A DNA stretch of 64,000 nucleotides from a bacterium (GCA_029565675.1 JAKQNP010000002.1:496001-560000); one strand, 5' to 3'. Positions 46,828-56,517 are shown, counted from the stretch's first letter. A program made the numbers and translations. The notes: generated from the sequence alone by a model not told the origin.

Positions 46828-47813
46828 GCATCGATATTTCAGCCCTCAATGCGCAGATTGAAAAAAAGAGCGCTTTTGTGGAAAAGATCAATGAGCAGGT
46901 CAAACGAGTCATTGTTGGCCAGCAATATATGATTGACCGTCTGATGATTGGATTGTTGGCCAATGGCCATATCTTGCTGGAAGGTGTGCCCGGGTTGGCC
47001 AAAACCATGACCATCAAAACCCTTTCCGATACGATCACAACCCAATTCCAACGCATTCAATTCACACCCGATTTGTTGCCGGCCGATATTATCGGCACCA
47101 TGATCTATGATCAAGAGCACAAAAAGTTCACTGCCAAAACCGGTCCGGTCTTTGCCAATCTCATCCTCGCAGATGAAATCAACCGTTCGCCGGCCAAAGT
47201 GCAATCGGCATTGCTGGAGGCGATGCAGGAGCGCCAGGTGACCATTGGCGAAACAACCTTTGCTCTGCCTTCGCCATTTTTGGTTTTGGCAACGCAAAAT
47301 CCGATTGAGCATGAAGGAACTTATCCACTTCCTGAGGCACAAGTGGATCGTTTTATGCTCAAGCTTTCAGTCGGTTATCCAAATCGACAGGAAGAGCTGG
47401 AGATCATGCGGCGTATGACTCAACCAGAGTTGCCGACTGCGGCGGCGGTGGTCAGTCCGGAAGACATTATGGCTGCGCAAAAGGCGGTGCACGAGGTTTA
47501 TATCGATCCCAAGGTTGAAAACTATATTGTCGACATTGTTTTCGCCACCCGCAAGCCCAAAGAGTATGGTCTGGATGAGGTTGCCGGGCTGATCGAATAC
47601 GGTGCTTCGCCGCGTGCTTCGATCTATTTGAGCAAAGCGGCCAAAGCGCACGCATTTTTGCGCCGGCGAGGCTATGTGACGCCAGAGGATGTGCGCGCCA
47701 TCGGTATGGACGTCCTTCGCCATCGCATCATCCTGACTTACGAGGCTGAGGCTGAAGACATGACCAGTGAAAATTTGGTCAACCGGATCATCAATCATAT
47801 CGAAGTGCCCTGA
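46824..47813 (+). CDS. MoxR-family AAA+ ATPase
   Basis: 329 residues; the ATG overlaps the upstream stop by 4 bp. Walker A is GVPGLAKT, Walker B with the MoxR extension is LADEINRSPAKVQSALLEAMQE, and the sensor LATQNPIEHEGTYPLPEAQ is diagnostic. MoxR ATPases work with VWA-domain partners as chaperones for metal insertion or complex assembly. VWA proteins and DUF58 follow in the same operon. Confidence 0.93.
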   Translation: MSIDISALNAQIEKKSAFVEKINEQVKRVIVGQQYMIDRLMIGLLANGHILLEGVPGLAKTMTIKTLSDTITTQFQRIQFTPDLLPADIIGTMIYDQEHKKFTAKTGPVFANLILADEINRSPAKVQSALLEAMQERQVTIGETTFALPSPFLVLATQNPIEHEGTYPLPEAQVDRFMLKLSVGYPNRQEELEIMRRMTQPELPTAAAVVSPEDIMAAQKAVHEVYIDPKVENYIVDIVFATRKPKEYGLDEVAGLIEYGASPRASIYLSKAAKAHAFLRRRGYVTPEDVRAIGMDVLRHRIILTYEAEAEDMTSENLVNRIINHIEVP

Positions 47814-47818
47814 TCTGC

Positions 47819-48733
47819 ATGATCATGAGGATGACTGCTGAACAGGAGCTGAAATTGATACCCAAAGAGATTCTCAAAAAAGTCAAACGCATCGAGATAC
47901 AAACTCGCGGTTTGGTGAATGATGTTTTTTCCGGCGAATACCATTCGGTCTTCAAAGGTCGGGGAATGGAATTCGCCGAAGTGCGCGAGTACCAATACGG
48001 CGATGATATTCGGACGATTGACTGGAACGTGACAGCGCGCATGGGGCGTCCTTTTGTCAAGGTGTTTGAAGAAGAGCGCGAATTGACTGTCATGCTCCTG
48101 GTCGATGTGAGTCCATCGGGTGAATTTGGTACCGTGCAACAGATGAAAGGCGAGATCGCGGCCGAGATATGCGCCATGCTTGCTTTTTCGGCGATCAAGA
48201 ACAACGACAAAGTCGGGCTGATCATTTTCAGCAATTATGTGGAAAAATATGTTGCGCCCAAGAAAGGCAAACGCCATGTTTTGCGCGTCATACGCGAGAT
48301 ACTCTATCACAAGCCGCAGGGAACCGAGACGAACATCACCGATGCTCTGCAAGTGCTTTCCCGGGTGACCCATCGGCGAGCCGTGGTTTTTTTGATTTCC
48401 GACTTTATGAATTCGGGCTATGAGAAAGCCCTGCAGATCGCCAACAAAAGGCATGATGTCATTGCCATTGCGATCACCGATCCGCGCGAAGAAGAGTTGC
48501 CGGATGTCGGATTTATCGAGTTGGAGGATGCCGAAACCGGCGAGACACTGTTGGTCGATACCACAGATCAGCAAGTCAGAGCCCAATTTTCCGACACCGC
48601 TTTATCGCGTCGTCGGCAGCGGCAAACGCAGTTTCGCGCCATGAATGTGGACTCGATCGAAGTGAGCACCGGGCAATCCTATATCGATCCATTGATTCAT
48701 TTTTTTAGAATGCGCGCCAAACGTTTTCGTTGA
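47819..48733 (+). CDS. DUF58 protein of the MoxR-bat system
   Basis: 304 residues. VFSGEYHSVFKGRGMEFAEVREYQYGDDIRTIDW (split: VFSGEYHSVFKGRGMEFAEV, REYQYGDDIRTIDW) and a VWA-like core LLVDVSPSGEFG are diagnostic of DUF58. Three in-frame ATGs (47819, 47825, 47831) make the exact start uncertain. It lies 5 bp after moxR. DUF58 proteins are the constant companions of MoxR. Confidence 0.88.
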   Translation: MIMRMTAEQELKLIPKEILKKVKRIEIQTRGLVNDVFSGEYHSVFKGRGMEFAEVREYQYGDDIRTIDWNVTARMGRPFVKVFEEERELTVMLLVDVSPSGEFGTVQQMKGEIAAEICAMLAFSAIKNNDKVGLIIFSNYVEKYVAPKKGKRHVLRVIREILYHKPQGTETNITDALQVLSRVTHRRAVVFLISDFMNSGYEKALQIANKRHDVIAIAITDPREEELPDVGFIELEDAETGETLLVDTTDQQVRAQFSDTALSRRRQRQTQFRAMNVDSIEVSTGQSYIDPLIHFFRMRAKRFR

Positions 48734-48751
48734 AACGTCCTGGAGGAAGGC

Positions 48752-49681
48752 ATGCGAGGTCTCTGTATTTATGCAGCTTGTGCAGTTTTCCTGGTTCTGA
48801 CCGGCTGTCAGCAGGAAAAGGGCAATCGTATTGATGGGGACACTGTGCGTGAATACGCCGGCGATCTGATCAACCGCCAGCTGTACAAACAAGCCATCGA
48901 GCAGTATCAACACTATCTGGCGTACTATCCGGTGGAACCCAATGAGCAAGCCAATGTGATCTATATCGTGAGCAACACCTATTTCGACCGTCTGAAGGAC
49001 TATGAAAACGCCCTGGGCGGTTATCTCAAGATCAAACACTATTATCCGGACAGCCCTTTGATGGAAGAGGTCAACAAACGCATCATCGCCTGTTTGGAGC
49101 GTCTGGAACGTTCAGCGGATGCTCAGCAAGCCCTGCAGGAGGCTGCTTACCTGGATCCGCAACAGGTGAGCAAGAAACGGCCAGGAGCAGTGATAGCCCG
49201 TATCGGTCAGCGCGAGATCACCCTCGGCGATCTCGAATTCGAGCTCAACCAATTGCCTTCGAGCGTTCGCGATCAGTTCAACAGCCGAGAACGCAAGTTG
49301 GAATTTTTACGCGAGTTTGTCGCGATCGAATTGCTCTACGATACGGCCAAACGTTCGGGTATGGATAACGATGCCGAAGTGATCGAAGGCGCTTTCCAGA
49401 CCAAGAAAGCACTGATGGTGCGCAAATTGTTGCAGGAGCGGGTGGAATCGAAGATCGATATCAAGGAAGAAGATCTCGAGCTCCACTACCAGGCGCACAA
49501 AGATGATTTTGTTGAAAAGGCAGACGGCGGCAAAGAAGGGCGCCAAAAATCGTTTGCTGAAGTTCGCCAACAGGTGCAGGAAGCCTTGTACCGAGAGCGT
49601 TATGCGCGGGCATACCAAGATTTGATCGATCGAATGGTACTGGCAGAAAATGTCCAGTTTTTCCACGACCGGGTGAATTAG
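48752..49681 (+). CDS. Lipoprotein with TPR and SurA-like chaperone domain
   Basis: 309 residues with a GGAGG-type ribosome binding site. The signal ends in lipobox VLTGC (Cys about 18). Residues 30-130 hold TPR-like helices (LYKQAIEQYQHYLAYYP). Residues 148-305 resemble the SurA N-terminal chaperone module (VIARIGQREITLGDLEFEL, REFVAIELLYDTAKRSGM) with no peptidyl-prolyl isomerase domain. It may hold unfolded envelope proteins. It is inserted between DUF58 and the batA region, not a usual bat gene. Confidence 0.7.
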   Translation: MRGLCIYAACAVFLVLTGCQQEKGNRIDGDTVREYAGDLINRQLYKQAIEQYQHYLAYYPVEPNEQANVIYIVSNTYFDRLKDYENALGGYLKIKHYYPDSPLMEEVNKRIIACLERLERSADAQQALQEAAYLDPQQVSKKRPGAVIARIGQREITLGDLEFELNQLPSSVRDQFNSRERKLEFLREFVAIELLYDTAKRSGMDNDAEVIEGAFQTKKALMVRKLLQERVESKIDIKEEDLELHYQAHKDDFVEKADGGKEGRQKSFAEVRQQVQEALYRERYARAYQDLIDRMVLAENVQFFHDRVN

Positions 49682-49692
49682 GATAGCAAAGC

Positions 49693-50691
49693 ATGCGAGC
49701 GGATTTTGCCATAACCACAACGATGCGCTTTCTTTTTGGGAGCTTGCTGGTTTCATTATCCATTGCGAATGCAGACATCGAGGTCGAATCTCGTCTGGAT
49801 CGCAGGGAAATTCTGATCGGCGATGTGGTGCGCTATTCGGTTGTGGTGACACGCGATCAAGAGATGGTGGTAACGATGCCGCCGTTGGCGGTCAATCTGG
49901 GACAATTTGAGATACGCGATTATCAAGTTCATGAACCGGTAAAAAGAGGAGAACGGGTTGTCGAACAGACCGATTATCTGCTCTCCACATTTGATACGGG
50001 TGAGTTTGTTATTCCCGCTCTGGATATTTTGTACCGCATGGATCCTGACACCACCGGTTATCGGCTAAAAACGGAGCCGTTGACCATTCAGGTTAAAAGT
50101 CTCAATCCGGATGAAGCAGGCGATATCCGCGATGTCAAACCGGTTCTCACTCCCTCGCGCCAATGGCCGGTTCGGATTTTGCTCAGCCTGGCCGTTGTGC
50201 TGATTCTGTCGGTGGCAGGTTATTTCTTTTGGCGTCGATATCGGCGTAAGGGTGAGAGCCTTTTACCTGCTTTTCGCAAACCGGAGCGCCCCATACATGA
50301 GGTGACGTTGGAGTCTTTGGCCGCGCTGCGCAGCAGCGATTTATTGGCAAAAGGTGAGGTCAAAGCCTATTACACCGAATTTTCGGACATTGTCAGGCGT
50401 TATATCCGGGGGCGTTATTTTATCGATGCGCCGGAGATGACCACCTCGCAATTGCAGTTGACCATGGCAAAAGAAGAGATCGGTGAAAAAGTGGTGGCCT
50501 CGGTGAGCGAGATGTTGCGGTTGTGCGATCTGGTCAAATTCGCCAAATTTATACCGGAACCGGCCGTGCACAGCGAGATTATCGACCGCGCTGTCGAGCT
50601 GGTGCAGTCGACTCAGTTGACTGTGGGGCCGGAGGAAACGCTTGTGGAAGAACCGGCAATCGATCTGGAAAGCGCAAAGGAGGGCGAGTAG
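49693..50691 (+). CDS. Second short BatD-like protein
   Basis: 332 residues; ATG 49693 has AGGA 9 nt upstream, while ATG 49723 (MRFLFGSLLV) begins closer to the signal peptide. It has an exported beta domain (EVESRLDRREILIGDVVRYS), a membrane helix (about 158-178, VRILLSLAVVLILSVAGYF) and a cytoplasmic helical domain (GEVKAYYTEFSDIVRRYIRG, LCDLVKFAKFIPEP). It shares its plan with the 45847 gene and BatD, suggesting duplication within the operon. Confidence 0.7.
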   Translation: MRADFAITTTMRFLFGSLLVSLSIANADIEVESRLDRREILIGDVVRYSVVVTRDQEMVVTMPPLAVNLGQFEIRDYQVHEPVKRGERVVEQTDYLLSTFDTGEFVIPALDILYRMDPDTTGYRLKTEPLTIQVKSLNPDEAGDIRDVKPVLTPSRQWPVRILLSLAVVLILSVAGYFFWRRYRRKGESLLPAFRKPERPIHEVTLESLAALRSSDLLAKGEVKAYYTEFSDIVRRYIRGRYFIDAPEMTTSQLQLTMAKEEIGEKVVASVSEMLRLCDLVKFAKFIPEPAVHSEIIDRAVELVQSTQLTVGPEETLVEEPAIDLESAKEGE

Positions 50692-50692
50692 G

Positions 50693-51685
50693 ATGTTTCA
50701 TTTTGCCGATCCGCACTTTCTCCTTTTGCTGCTGGTGATACCGCTGTTGCTCTACCGCCATTTTCGCCGGCGCCGGCAGTCATCCGGAACGCTGCGCTAC
50801 TCAAATCTCGGTTTGCTCAAGAGCGGACAGCAGTCAGGTTTGTCCAAGTATCGCTGGGTGCCCTTTCTATTGCGGATGTTGGCCTTGATATTTTTGATCG
50901 TCGCTTTTGCGCGGCCGCAGGCAGGTCAGCAGGAGAGAGAGATTCTGACCGAAGGAATCGATATCATCCTTTCGCTGGATATTTCCAGCAGTATGTTGGC
51001 CGAGGATTTCAAACCCAACAATCGTCTGGAGGCTGCCAAGCTGGTCGGCGCCAAGTTTATCCAGGGCAGGCAGAACGATCGGATTGGTTTGGTGGTTTTT
51101 GCCGGCCAGAGTTTTACCCAATGCCCATTGACTTTGGATTATGGAATATTGCTGCAATTCTTGCAGGACATCGAGATCGGCATGATCGAAGATGGCACAG
51201 CAATCGGCATGGCAATCGCCAATTGTGTCAATCGGCTGCGCAACAGCGAAGCCAAATCCAAGGTTGTTATCCTTCTCACCGATGGTCGGAACAACCGCGG
51301 TGAACTGGACCCGGTCACTGCAGCCAAAGTGGCGCAAGCCTTTGGAATCAGAATTTATACGATTGGAGCGGGAAAAGAAGGCCAGGCACTCTATCCAATC
51401 GATGATCCCCTGTTTGGCCGTCGTTATGTGCCCATGGAAGTGCAAATCGACGAGGAGTTGTTGCAGCGGGTTGCAGAAGTGACCGGAGGGAAATATTTCC
51501 GCGCCACCGATGAAACCAGTTTGGCAAAAATTTATACGGAAATCGGCGAGCTGGAAAAGACCAAGATCGAGATTAAAGAATACACCCGCTATACCGAGTT
51601 GTTTGTGCGGTTTGTTGTTGCGGCAATTTTATTGTTGTTGTTGGAGCTTATCTTGTCACAGACGCGTTTTCGCAAAATTCCTTAG
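50693..51685 (+). CDS. batA: BatA, VWA-domain membrane protein
   Basis: 330 residues from ATG 50693 (AAGGAGG upstream). Two membrane helices near the N-terminus (about 8-20 and 58-76), a VWA domain (about 90-290) with the MIDAS motif DISSSML and a second site TDGRNNRGE, and a C-terminal helix. BatA with BatB forms a membrane complex linked to oxygen or oxidative stress tolerance in Bacteroides. The open frame upstream of 50693 overlaps the preceding gene and is not used. Confidence 0.9.
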   Translation: MFHFADPHFLLLLLVIPLLLYRHFRRRRQSSGTLRYSNLGLLKSGQQSGLSKYRWVPFLLRMLALIFLIVAFARPQAGQQEREILTEGIDIILSLDISSSMLAEDFKPNNRLEAAKLVGAKFIQGRQNDRIGLVVFAGQSFTQCPLTLDYGILLQFLQDIEIGMIEDGTAIGMAIANCVNRLRNSEAKSKVVILLTDGRNNRGELDPVTAAKVAQAFGIRIYTIGAGKEGQALYPIDDPLFGRRYVPMEVQIDEELLQRVAEVTGGKYFRATDETSLAKIYTEIGELEKTKIEIKEYTRYTELFVRFVVAAILLLLLELILSQTRFRKIP

Positions 51686-51706
51686 CCCAAGGACAGGAAA
51701 AGAGGG

Positions 51707-52738
51707 ATGTTTCGTTTTGCCAACCCACAGGCACTGCATTTATTATGGCTTGTGCCGATATTGATCGTGTTTTTGTTCATCGCCTTTCGCGCCAAAAAGC
51801 GGGCGTTGCAAAGGTTCGGCAATCTCGAATTGCTGCAAAAACTGATCGCCAATACCAGCAGATCTCGCCAAATTGCCAAGTCGGTCGCCTTTTTGCTGGC
51901 CATTGTGTTGCTGCTGCTCGCTTTAGCGCGTCCGCAGATCGGCATTCGCTATGAGGACATTTCGCGAGAAGGCATCGATCTGCTGATCGCCATCGATGTA
52001 TCGGCTTCGATGCTGGCGCGCGACATTCAACCCAGTCGATTGCAGAAAGCCAAGCATGAGGTTGAGGGTCTGATCAATCTGTTGCGTGGCGACCGGGTGG
52101 GGTTGATCGCTTTTGCCGGGGTTCCCTTTGTGCAATGTCCCTTGACGCTGGATTATGGGGCGGCAAAGATGTTTCTCGATGTTATGGACACCGACCTCAT
52201 TCCAACGCCGGGAACCGCTATCGGTGCGGCGATCCGCAAGGCCATCGAGACATTCGAAAGAAAAGAGCGGAAATTTAAGGTCTTGATCTTGATTACGGAT
52301 GGTGAGGATCACAGCGGTGAAGCGCTTGTCGCAGCGGAAGAAGCAGAACGCGAGGGCATCATTATCTATACGGTTGGCATCGGTTTGCCGCAAGGAGAAC
52401 CCATACCGATGCAATCCGGTGAGCGGGTGCCTGCGTCGTTTAAAAAGGATCGCCAGGGTCAGGTGGTCATCACGAAACTGGATGAAGTGACGCTGGAAAA
52501 GATCGCTTTGCAGACAGGCGGCAAATATTACCGCGCGAGCAGTGCTGAAGATGAGCTGAAAAAGATCTATGCTGAGATCAGCGAAATGGAAAAGAAAGAA
52601 TTGGGATCTCGGCGGTATGCGCAATTCGAGGATCGTTACCAATACGTGTTGGGTTTTGCTTTGTTGTTGTTGCTGATCGAGACGCTTTTGCCGGAGCGCA
52701 AACGGATCCGCCGCGAATGGCGCGGCCGGTTTATGTAG
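51707..52738 (+). CDS. batB: BatB, VWA-domain membrane protein
   Basis: 343 residues. Same architecture as BatA: membrane helices at about 9-24 and 56-76, then a VWA domain with MIDAS DVSASML and TDGEDHSGEAL, and a final helix (about 310-330). It differs from BatA mainly in the loops. It lies 21 bp after batA in the same operon. Confidence 0.9.
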   Translation: MFRFANPQALHLLWLVPILIVFLFIAFRAKKRALQRFGNLELLQKLIANTSRSRQIAKSVAFLLAIVLLLLALARPQIGIRYEDISREGIDLLIAIDVSASMLARDIQPSRLQKAKHEVEGLINLLRGDRVGLIAFAGVPFVQCPLTLDYGAAKMFLDVMDTDLIPTPGTAIGAAIRKAIETFERKERKFKVLILITDGEDHSGEALVAAEEAEREGIIIYTVGIGLPQGEPIPMQSGERVPASFKKDRQGQVVITKLDEVTLEKIALQTGGKYYRASSAEDELKKIYAEISEMEKKELGSRRYAQFEDRYQYVLGFALLLLLIETLLPERKRIRREWRGRFM

Positions 52739-52767
52739 AGAACTGATATGGGAGACATTGGCAAGAA

Positions 52768-53520
52768 ATGATCGAGCGGAATGGCAAAATCGCCACATGG
52801 TTGTTGCTTTTGGCCATCGCAAGCGGCTCATCGGCGCAAGTCGATCGTTCCCGGGTGATGGATGGCAATCGTTTGTATGAAGCACAACGCTATGACGAAG
52901 CGTTGAACATTTATCGCGATGCCCAGGTCAGTGCGCCGGAGTCGCCTTTATTGAAGCACAATATCGGCAATACGCTTTATCAGAAGAAAAATTATGAACA
53001 GGCGTTGCAGGAATACGAAGGTGCACTTTCTTTTGATACAGCGCTCGAGCAATCAAAGGTGTATTACAACATAGGCAACAATTATTATCGGATGGGCAAA
53101 TTGGCGGAAAGCATTGAGGCGTACAAACGCGCCCTTTTTCTCAATCCCGACGATGAAGATGCCAAATACAATCTCGAATATGTGCGCAAAAAGATAAAGG
53201 ATGAGGCGCAAAAGCAACCGCAGAATCAGCAACAGCAACAACAGAATCAGGAGCAGTCAGAGCAGCAGTCGCAAGAGCAGCAAAACCCGGATCAATCGTC
53301 GCAGGAACAGCAAGAAGAACAGCAGCAATCGCAGGAGCCGCAACCGCAGGATTCGGAACAGCAGCAACAGCAAGAGCAATCGGCGCCGCAACAGGAAGAT
53401 GAGATTTCCAAAGAGGATGCCGCCCGGATACTCGATGCGTTGCAGGAAAATCAAGATGAACTCAAGGATGCACGCCGCCAAAAGATACCGGCCAATCGCC
53501 GTGTTGCGAAGGATTGGTGA
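52768..53520 (+). CDS. batC: BatC, exported TPR protein with Gln-rich tail
   Basis: 250 residues. A signal peptide (1-23, SGSSA-Q) and two or three TPRs (about 30-130; LYEAQRYDEALNIYRDAQ, YYNIGNNYYRMGKLAESIEA) are followed by an unusual Gln/Glu/Ser-rich low-complexity stretch (about 148-210) and a short acidic end. BatC normally scaffolds the BatA/BatB complex. The Gln-rich region comes from CAG/CAA runs and also explains the open frame in the +1 phase that continues into batD. Confidence 0.85.
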   Translation: MIERNGKIATWLLLLAIASGSSAQVDRSRVMDGNRLYEAQRYDEALNIYRDAQVSAPESPLLKHNIGNTLYQKKNYEQALQEYEGALSFDTALEQSKVYYNIGNNYYRMGKLAESIEAYKRALFLNPDDEDAKYNLEYVRKKIKDEAQKQPQNQQQQQQNQEQSEQQSQEQQNPDQSSQEQQEEQQQSQEPQPQDSEQQQQQEQSAPQQEDEISKEDAARILDALQENQDELKDARRQKIPANRRVAKDW

Positions 53521-53524
53521 GCGG

Positions 53525-55342
53525 ATGAGAGTGAACACGCAGTTGTCTTTTTTCATTCTGTTTGCTGCAATCTCATATGCCGCTAATGCGCAGCCGCTTA
53601 AGGTGACGACGACAGTCGATCGCACGACGGTGGCTTTGAACCAGCGATTGGCTTTGACGGTGACGTTGTCTGGGGATGGAGCACAAAAAGTTGAGCGTCC
53701 GTCGCCGCCTGATTTGGGCGAAGCGTTGCGATTGTTGGGTGCCGGCGGGACGTCGCAGAACATACAGTTGATGAACGGCAAGATGTCGGTCGAGATGTCG
53801 AGCACTTTTTACTATATAGCAGCCAAAGAGGGACGATTCACCATTCCACCGATCAAGGCCGTCTATCAGAACACCGAATATGCCTCAAATCCGATCGATA
53901 TCGAAATCGTTGCTTCGTCCCAGCAGCCGTCAACGCCTGTCACGCCGCCGGGAGAGCAGACAGATCTTTCCGAATTGCTGTTTGTCCGCACTTTGGTGAA
54001 CAAATCGCGTGTTTACCAGAACGAGCCGGTGGTGGTCACCTATCGCATCCACACGCAAGTGAACGTTGCAGGTTATGCATTGTCACAACTGCCTGAGACG
54101 ACCGGTTTTTGGGTTGAGGATATCGAGTCCCAGGCGGTTACGCGAGAAGAGGAATACCGCGGCAAGCGCTATACAGTCGCCGACATTAAAAAGATGGCTG
54201 CGTTTCCGACTTCTCCTGGGGTCAAGACCATCGGAGCCCTGGCCATGACCTGCGAGGTCCGTTTGCAGAACCGGCGGCGCTCTCGCGACATTTTTGATTC
54301 GATTTTTGAAGATCCATTTTTTACCCGTACTGTCAAACAGGAGGTTTTTGCGCCGGCAGTCAAGGTTGAAGTGATGCCGTTGCCGGAAGAGAACAAACCG
54401 GCGAATTTCAGCGGTGCTGTGGGTAGTTTCACACTCGACGCTTCTGTCGACCGCAGGGAAGTGAAGGCCAATGAGGCCGTCACCTTGACTGTTAAAATCG
54501 CCGGGCAAGGGAATATCAAAATATTGCCCACCCCAGCTCTGCAGTTGCCAGCCGACTTTACCTCTTACGATCCCACGATCAGCCAGACGGTGCAAGCCAA
54601 CGACCGCGGTGTTCGCGGCAGCAAGACTTTTGAATATGTGCTGATTCCCCGATTTCCGGGTGAAAAAAAGATCAAGTCGATCGAGTTTGCCTATTTTGAT
54701 CCGCAAAAGGGCGAATACCAGGTGCTTAAAACACCGGAGATCACCCTGTCGGTGGCCAAAGGCGACCAAGAGATTCTGTCCGTGGGGTCGGGATTGAGCA
54801 AAGAAGATGTGCAATTGATCGGTCGGGATATCCGTTTTCTCAAACTGCAGAGCAGCCGATTCGAGTCGATCAACCGGCAGGTCTACCTGCGCCCTCTCTA
54901 TTTGCTGGTCATCATTCTTGCGGCGCTGTGCTTGCTGGGAGTTGCCGGATACCAGCGTTACAGCGATAAATTGAATGAGAACCAGGCATTGGCACGCAGC
55001 AAAAAAGCCAGCAGAACGGTCCGTAAAAGGTTGCACAGCGCTCACCAAGCCTTAAAAGCCGATGAGGGTGTTGCATTTTACGGTGAACTATCCCGCGCTT
55101 TGCTCGGTTATATCAGCGACAAGTTGAATCTGGCCGAAGCCGGAGTGGTAAGTCAAGAGCTGGAGAAGCTGTTGACTGAGCGTCAAGTGGGAAAGGAACT
55201 GGTGGCGGAGCTGCTGCGCATTTTGCAGATCTGCGATTACTATCGCTTCGGACTGGGGCAGACAGATAAAAAAGAAATGGAGGCTGTGTACCAACAAGCC
55301 AAAACCCTTTTGGTCAAACTTGGACGCAGTAAACCGCTATGA
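53525..55342 (+). CDS. batD: BatD, exported beta-domain membrane protein
   Basis: 605 residues from ATG 53525, 4 bp after batC. Signal peptide (1-22), repeated immunoglobulin-like beta domains (about 25-440; VTTTVDRTTVALNQRLALTV, VDRREVKANEAVTLTVKIAG), a membrane helix (about 459-476) and a cytoplasmic helical tail (500-600). A longer in-frame ORF beginning at 53201 is only batC read in another phase. BatD completes the BatA-E complex. Confidence 0.92.
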   Translation: MRVNTQLSFFILFAAISYAANAQPLKVTTTVDRTTVALNQRLALTVTLSGDGAQKVERPSPPDLGEALRLLGAGGTSQNIQLMNGKMSVEMSSTFYYIAAKEGRFTIPPIKAVYQNTEYASNPIDIEIVASSQQPSTPVTPPGEQTDLSELLFVRTLVNKSRVYQNEPVVVTYRIHTQVNVAGYALSQLPETTGFWVEDIESQAVTREEEYRGKRYTVADIKKMAAFPTSPGVKTIGALAMTCEVRLQNRRRSRDIFDSIFEDPFFTRTVKQEVFAPAVKVEVMPLPEENKPANFSGAVGSFTLDASVDRREVKANEAVTLTVKIAGQGNIKILPTPALQLPADFTSYDPTISQTVQANDRGVRGSKTFEYVLIPRFPGEKKIKSIEFAYFDPQKGEYQVLKTPEITLSVAKGDQEILSVGSGLSKEDVQLIGRDIRFLKLQSSRFESINRQVYLRPLYLLVIILAALCLLGVAGYQRYSDKLNENQALARSKKASRTVRKRLHSAHQALKADEGVAFYGELSRALLGYISDKLNLAEAGVVSQELEKLLTERQVGKELVAELLRILQICDYYRFGLGQTDKKEMEAVYQQAKTLLVKLGRSKPL

Positions 55343-56085
55343 AAGCCGCAATTTTTCTATTGTTATCGGCGCCGGTATTGCTTTGGGCGCAGGTTGAACC
55401 GTTTTTTGCGCAGGGGAATGCGCATTATCAGAACGGTAATTATGAAGACGCGATTGCCGCCTATCAAACCGTGGTGCAGGCGGGTTTTGAGAGCGCCGAG
55501 CTGTACTACAACATGGGCAATGCCTATTTTAAACAGAATGAAATTGGCGAAGCAGTGCTTTTCTACGAAAAAGCCCTCAAATTGGCGCCCCGCGATGCCG
55601 ATATTGCCTATAATCTGGGACTTGCGCAGCTCTATGTGGTGGATAGAGTCGAAACGCCGCCGCCGTTTTTTATCCAGAAATACTGGCAGGGAGTGTTGTA
55701 CCTCTTTAGTCGCACACAACTCGCCCTCTGGACATTGGTCATTTATTTGATCTCGGTTGGCTTGTGGACCATGCGCCTTTTGTTGCGCCGGCGGAAGGGA
55801 TGGCTGATTATCTCAAGAGCAGCAGCAGCGGCGGGGATCGTTTTTATCGTTTTTTTATTTTTGTTGCTCGCTCGCGAGCGCCGCGAGCGGACTGAGGTTT
55901 TTGCGGTGGTTATGCAGGAACGGGTTGAAGTGTTGAGCGGCCCGGCTGTGGATTCTACGCCGGTATTTGCTTTACACGAAGGGGTCAAAGTTCAGCTGGG
56001 ACCTTCTTCAGGAGAATATGTGCAGATTTCTCTTGTAGACGGCAAAGTGGGTTGGCTGCCAAAGGAAACGGTTGAAAAAATCTGA
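55339..56085 (+). CDS. batE: BatE, TPR and SH3-like membrane protein
   Basis: 248 residues, overlapping batD by 4 bp. Signal peptide (1-17), two or three TPRs (about 20-105; AYQTVVQAGFESAELYYNMG), two membrane helices (about 128-145 and 155-175) and a C-terminal SH3-like module (about 187-247; VLSGPAVDSTPVFALHEGVK, VGWLPKETVE). It ends the operon just before a strong terminator. Confidence 0.88.
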   Translation: MKAAIFLLLSAPVLLWAQVEPFFAQGNAHYQNGNYEDAIAAYQTVVQAGFESAELYYNMGNAYFKQNEIGEAVLFYEKALKLAPRDADIAYNLGLAQLYVVDRVETPPPFFIQKYWQGVLYLFSRTQLALWTLVIYLISVGLWTMRLLLRRRKGWLIISRAAAAAGIVFIVFLFLLLARERRERTEVFAVVMQERVEVLSGPAVDSTPVFALHEGVKVQLGPSSGEYVQISLVDGKVGWLPKETVEKI

Positions 56086-56146
56086 ACCCTGGAAAAGAGA
56101 ACTTGCAAACCGCGTTCGTTTCGCTCGTTTTCTCGTTAAGCCATAG

Positions 56147-56175
56147 AAAGCCTGGAACTTGTCCAGGCTTTTTTT
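56147..56175 (+). terminator. Rho-independent terminator of the bat operon
   Basis: A 10-bp stem AAAGCCTGGA / TCCAGGCTTT with a 5-nt loop (acttg) runs into a T tract (56169-56175), about 60 bp after the batE stop. Confidence 0.93.
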
Positions 56176-56517
56176 CGTTATTAAGGTTGTATTCATTGGT
56201 TGCAGGTGGGGAAAAACAAAAACAAAATAAAAACAAACGAAATTGACCGGTTTTTGCGTATAGTGTATAGAAGAACGCAACAAAAGAGAATCAAAAGGGG
56301 GGAGTGAAGGGTTGCACGAGATATTGAATCAGAATAAAAAAAGCGGCGATTTTTGCAGCGATCATGCCGTTGCGATTTTGGCTGAGGCGACTCCAGGCTA
56401 GTTTAAAAGGTCTTGCCACTGGCAACACAACTTCTTATATTGATCGTCAAAGTGGCCTACATCAACAGCGAGGCGTAAAAGCACGTGTTACCGCCATGGG
56501 TAAAGGAGGCGAGTGCG
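56176..56517. other. Long leader region before the Tyr/Trp-rich lipoprotein gene
   Basis: Contains the promoter at 56243-56271 and about 240 nt of untranslated leader. A TTG-started 29-codon frame (56312-56401) follows a GGGGGGAG run and could encode a short peptide, but nothing else supports it. No repeat or known RNA is recognised. Confidence 0.4.
56243..56271 (+). promoter_or_regulatory. Sigma70-like promoter with long leader
   Basis: TTGACC (56243-56248) and TATAGA (56266-56271) are separated by 17 nt in an A-rich region. It lies about 245 bp upstream of the lipoprotein start, implying a leader of about 240 nt. Confidence 0.65.

Noticed and set aside
53201-53524. In-frame extension of batD through the end of batC
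   Set aside because: It is the Gln-codon repeat of batC read in another phase (Ser/Arg/Asn-rich). The signal peptide of BatD starts at 53525.
56312-56401. 29-codon TTG-started ORF in the leader before the lipoprotein gene
   Set aside because: A purine-rich run precedes it, but start codon, length and lack of conservation data make it too weak to list as a gene.
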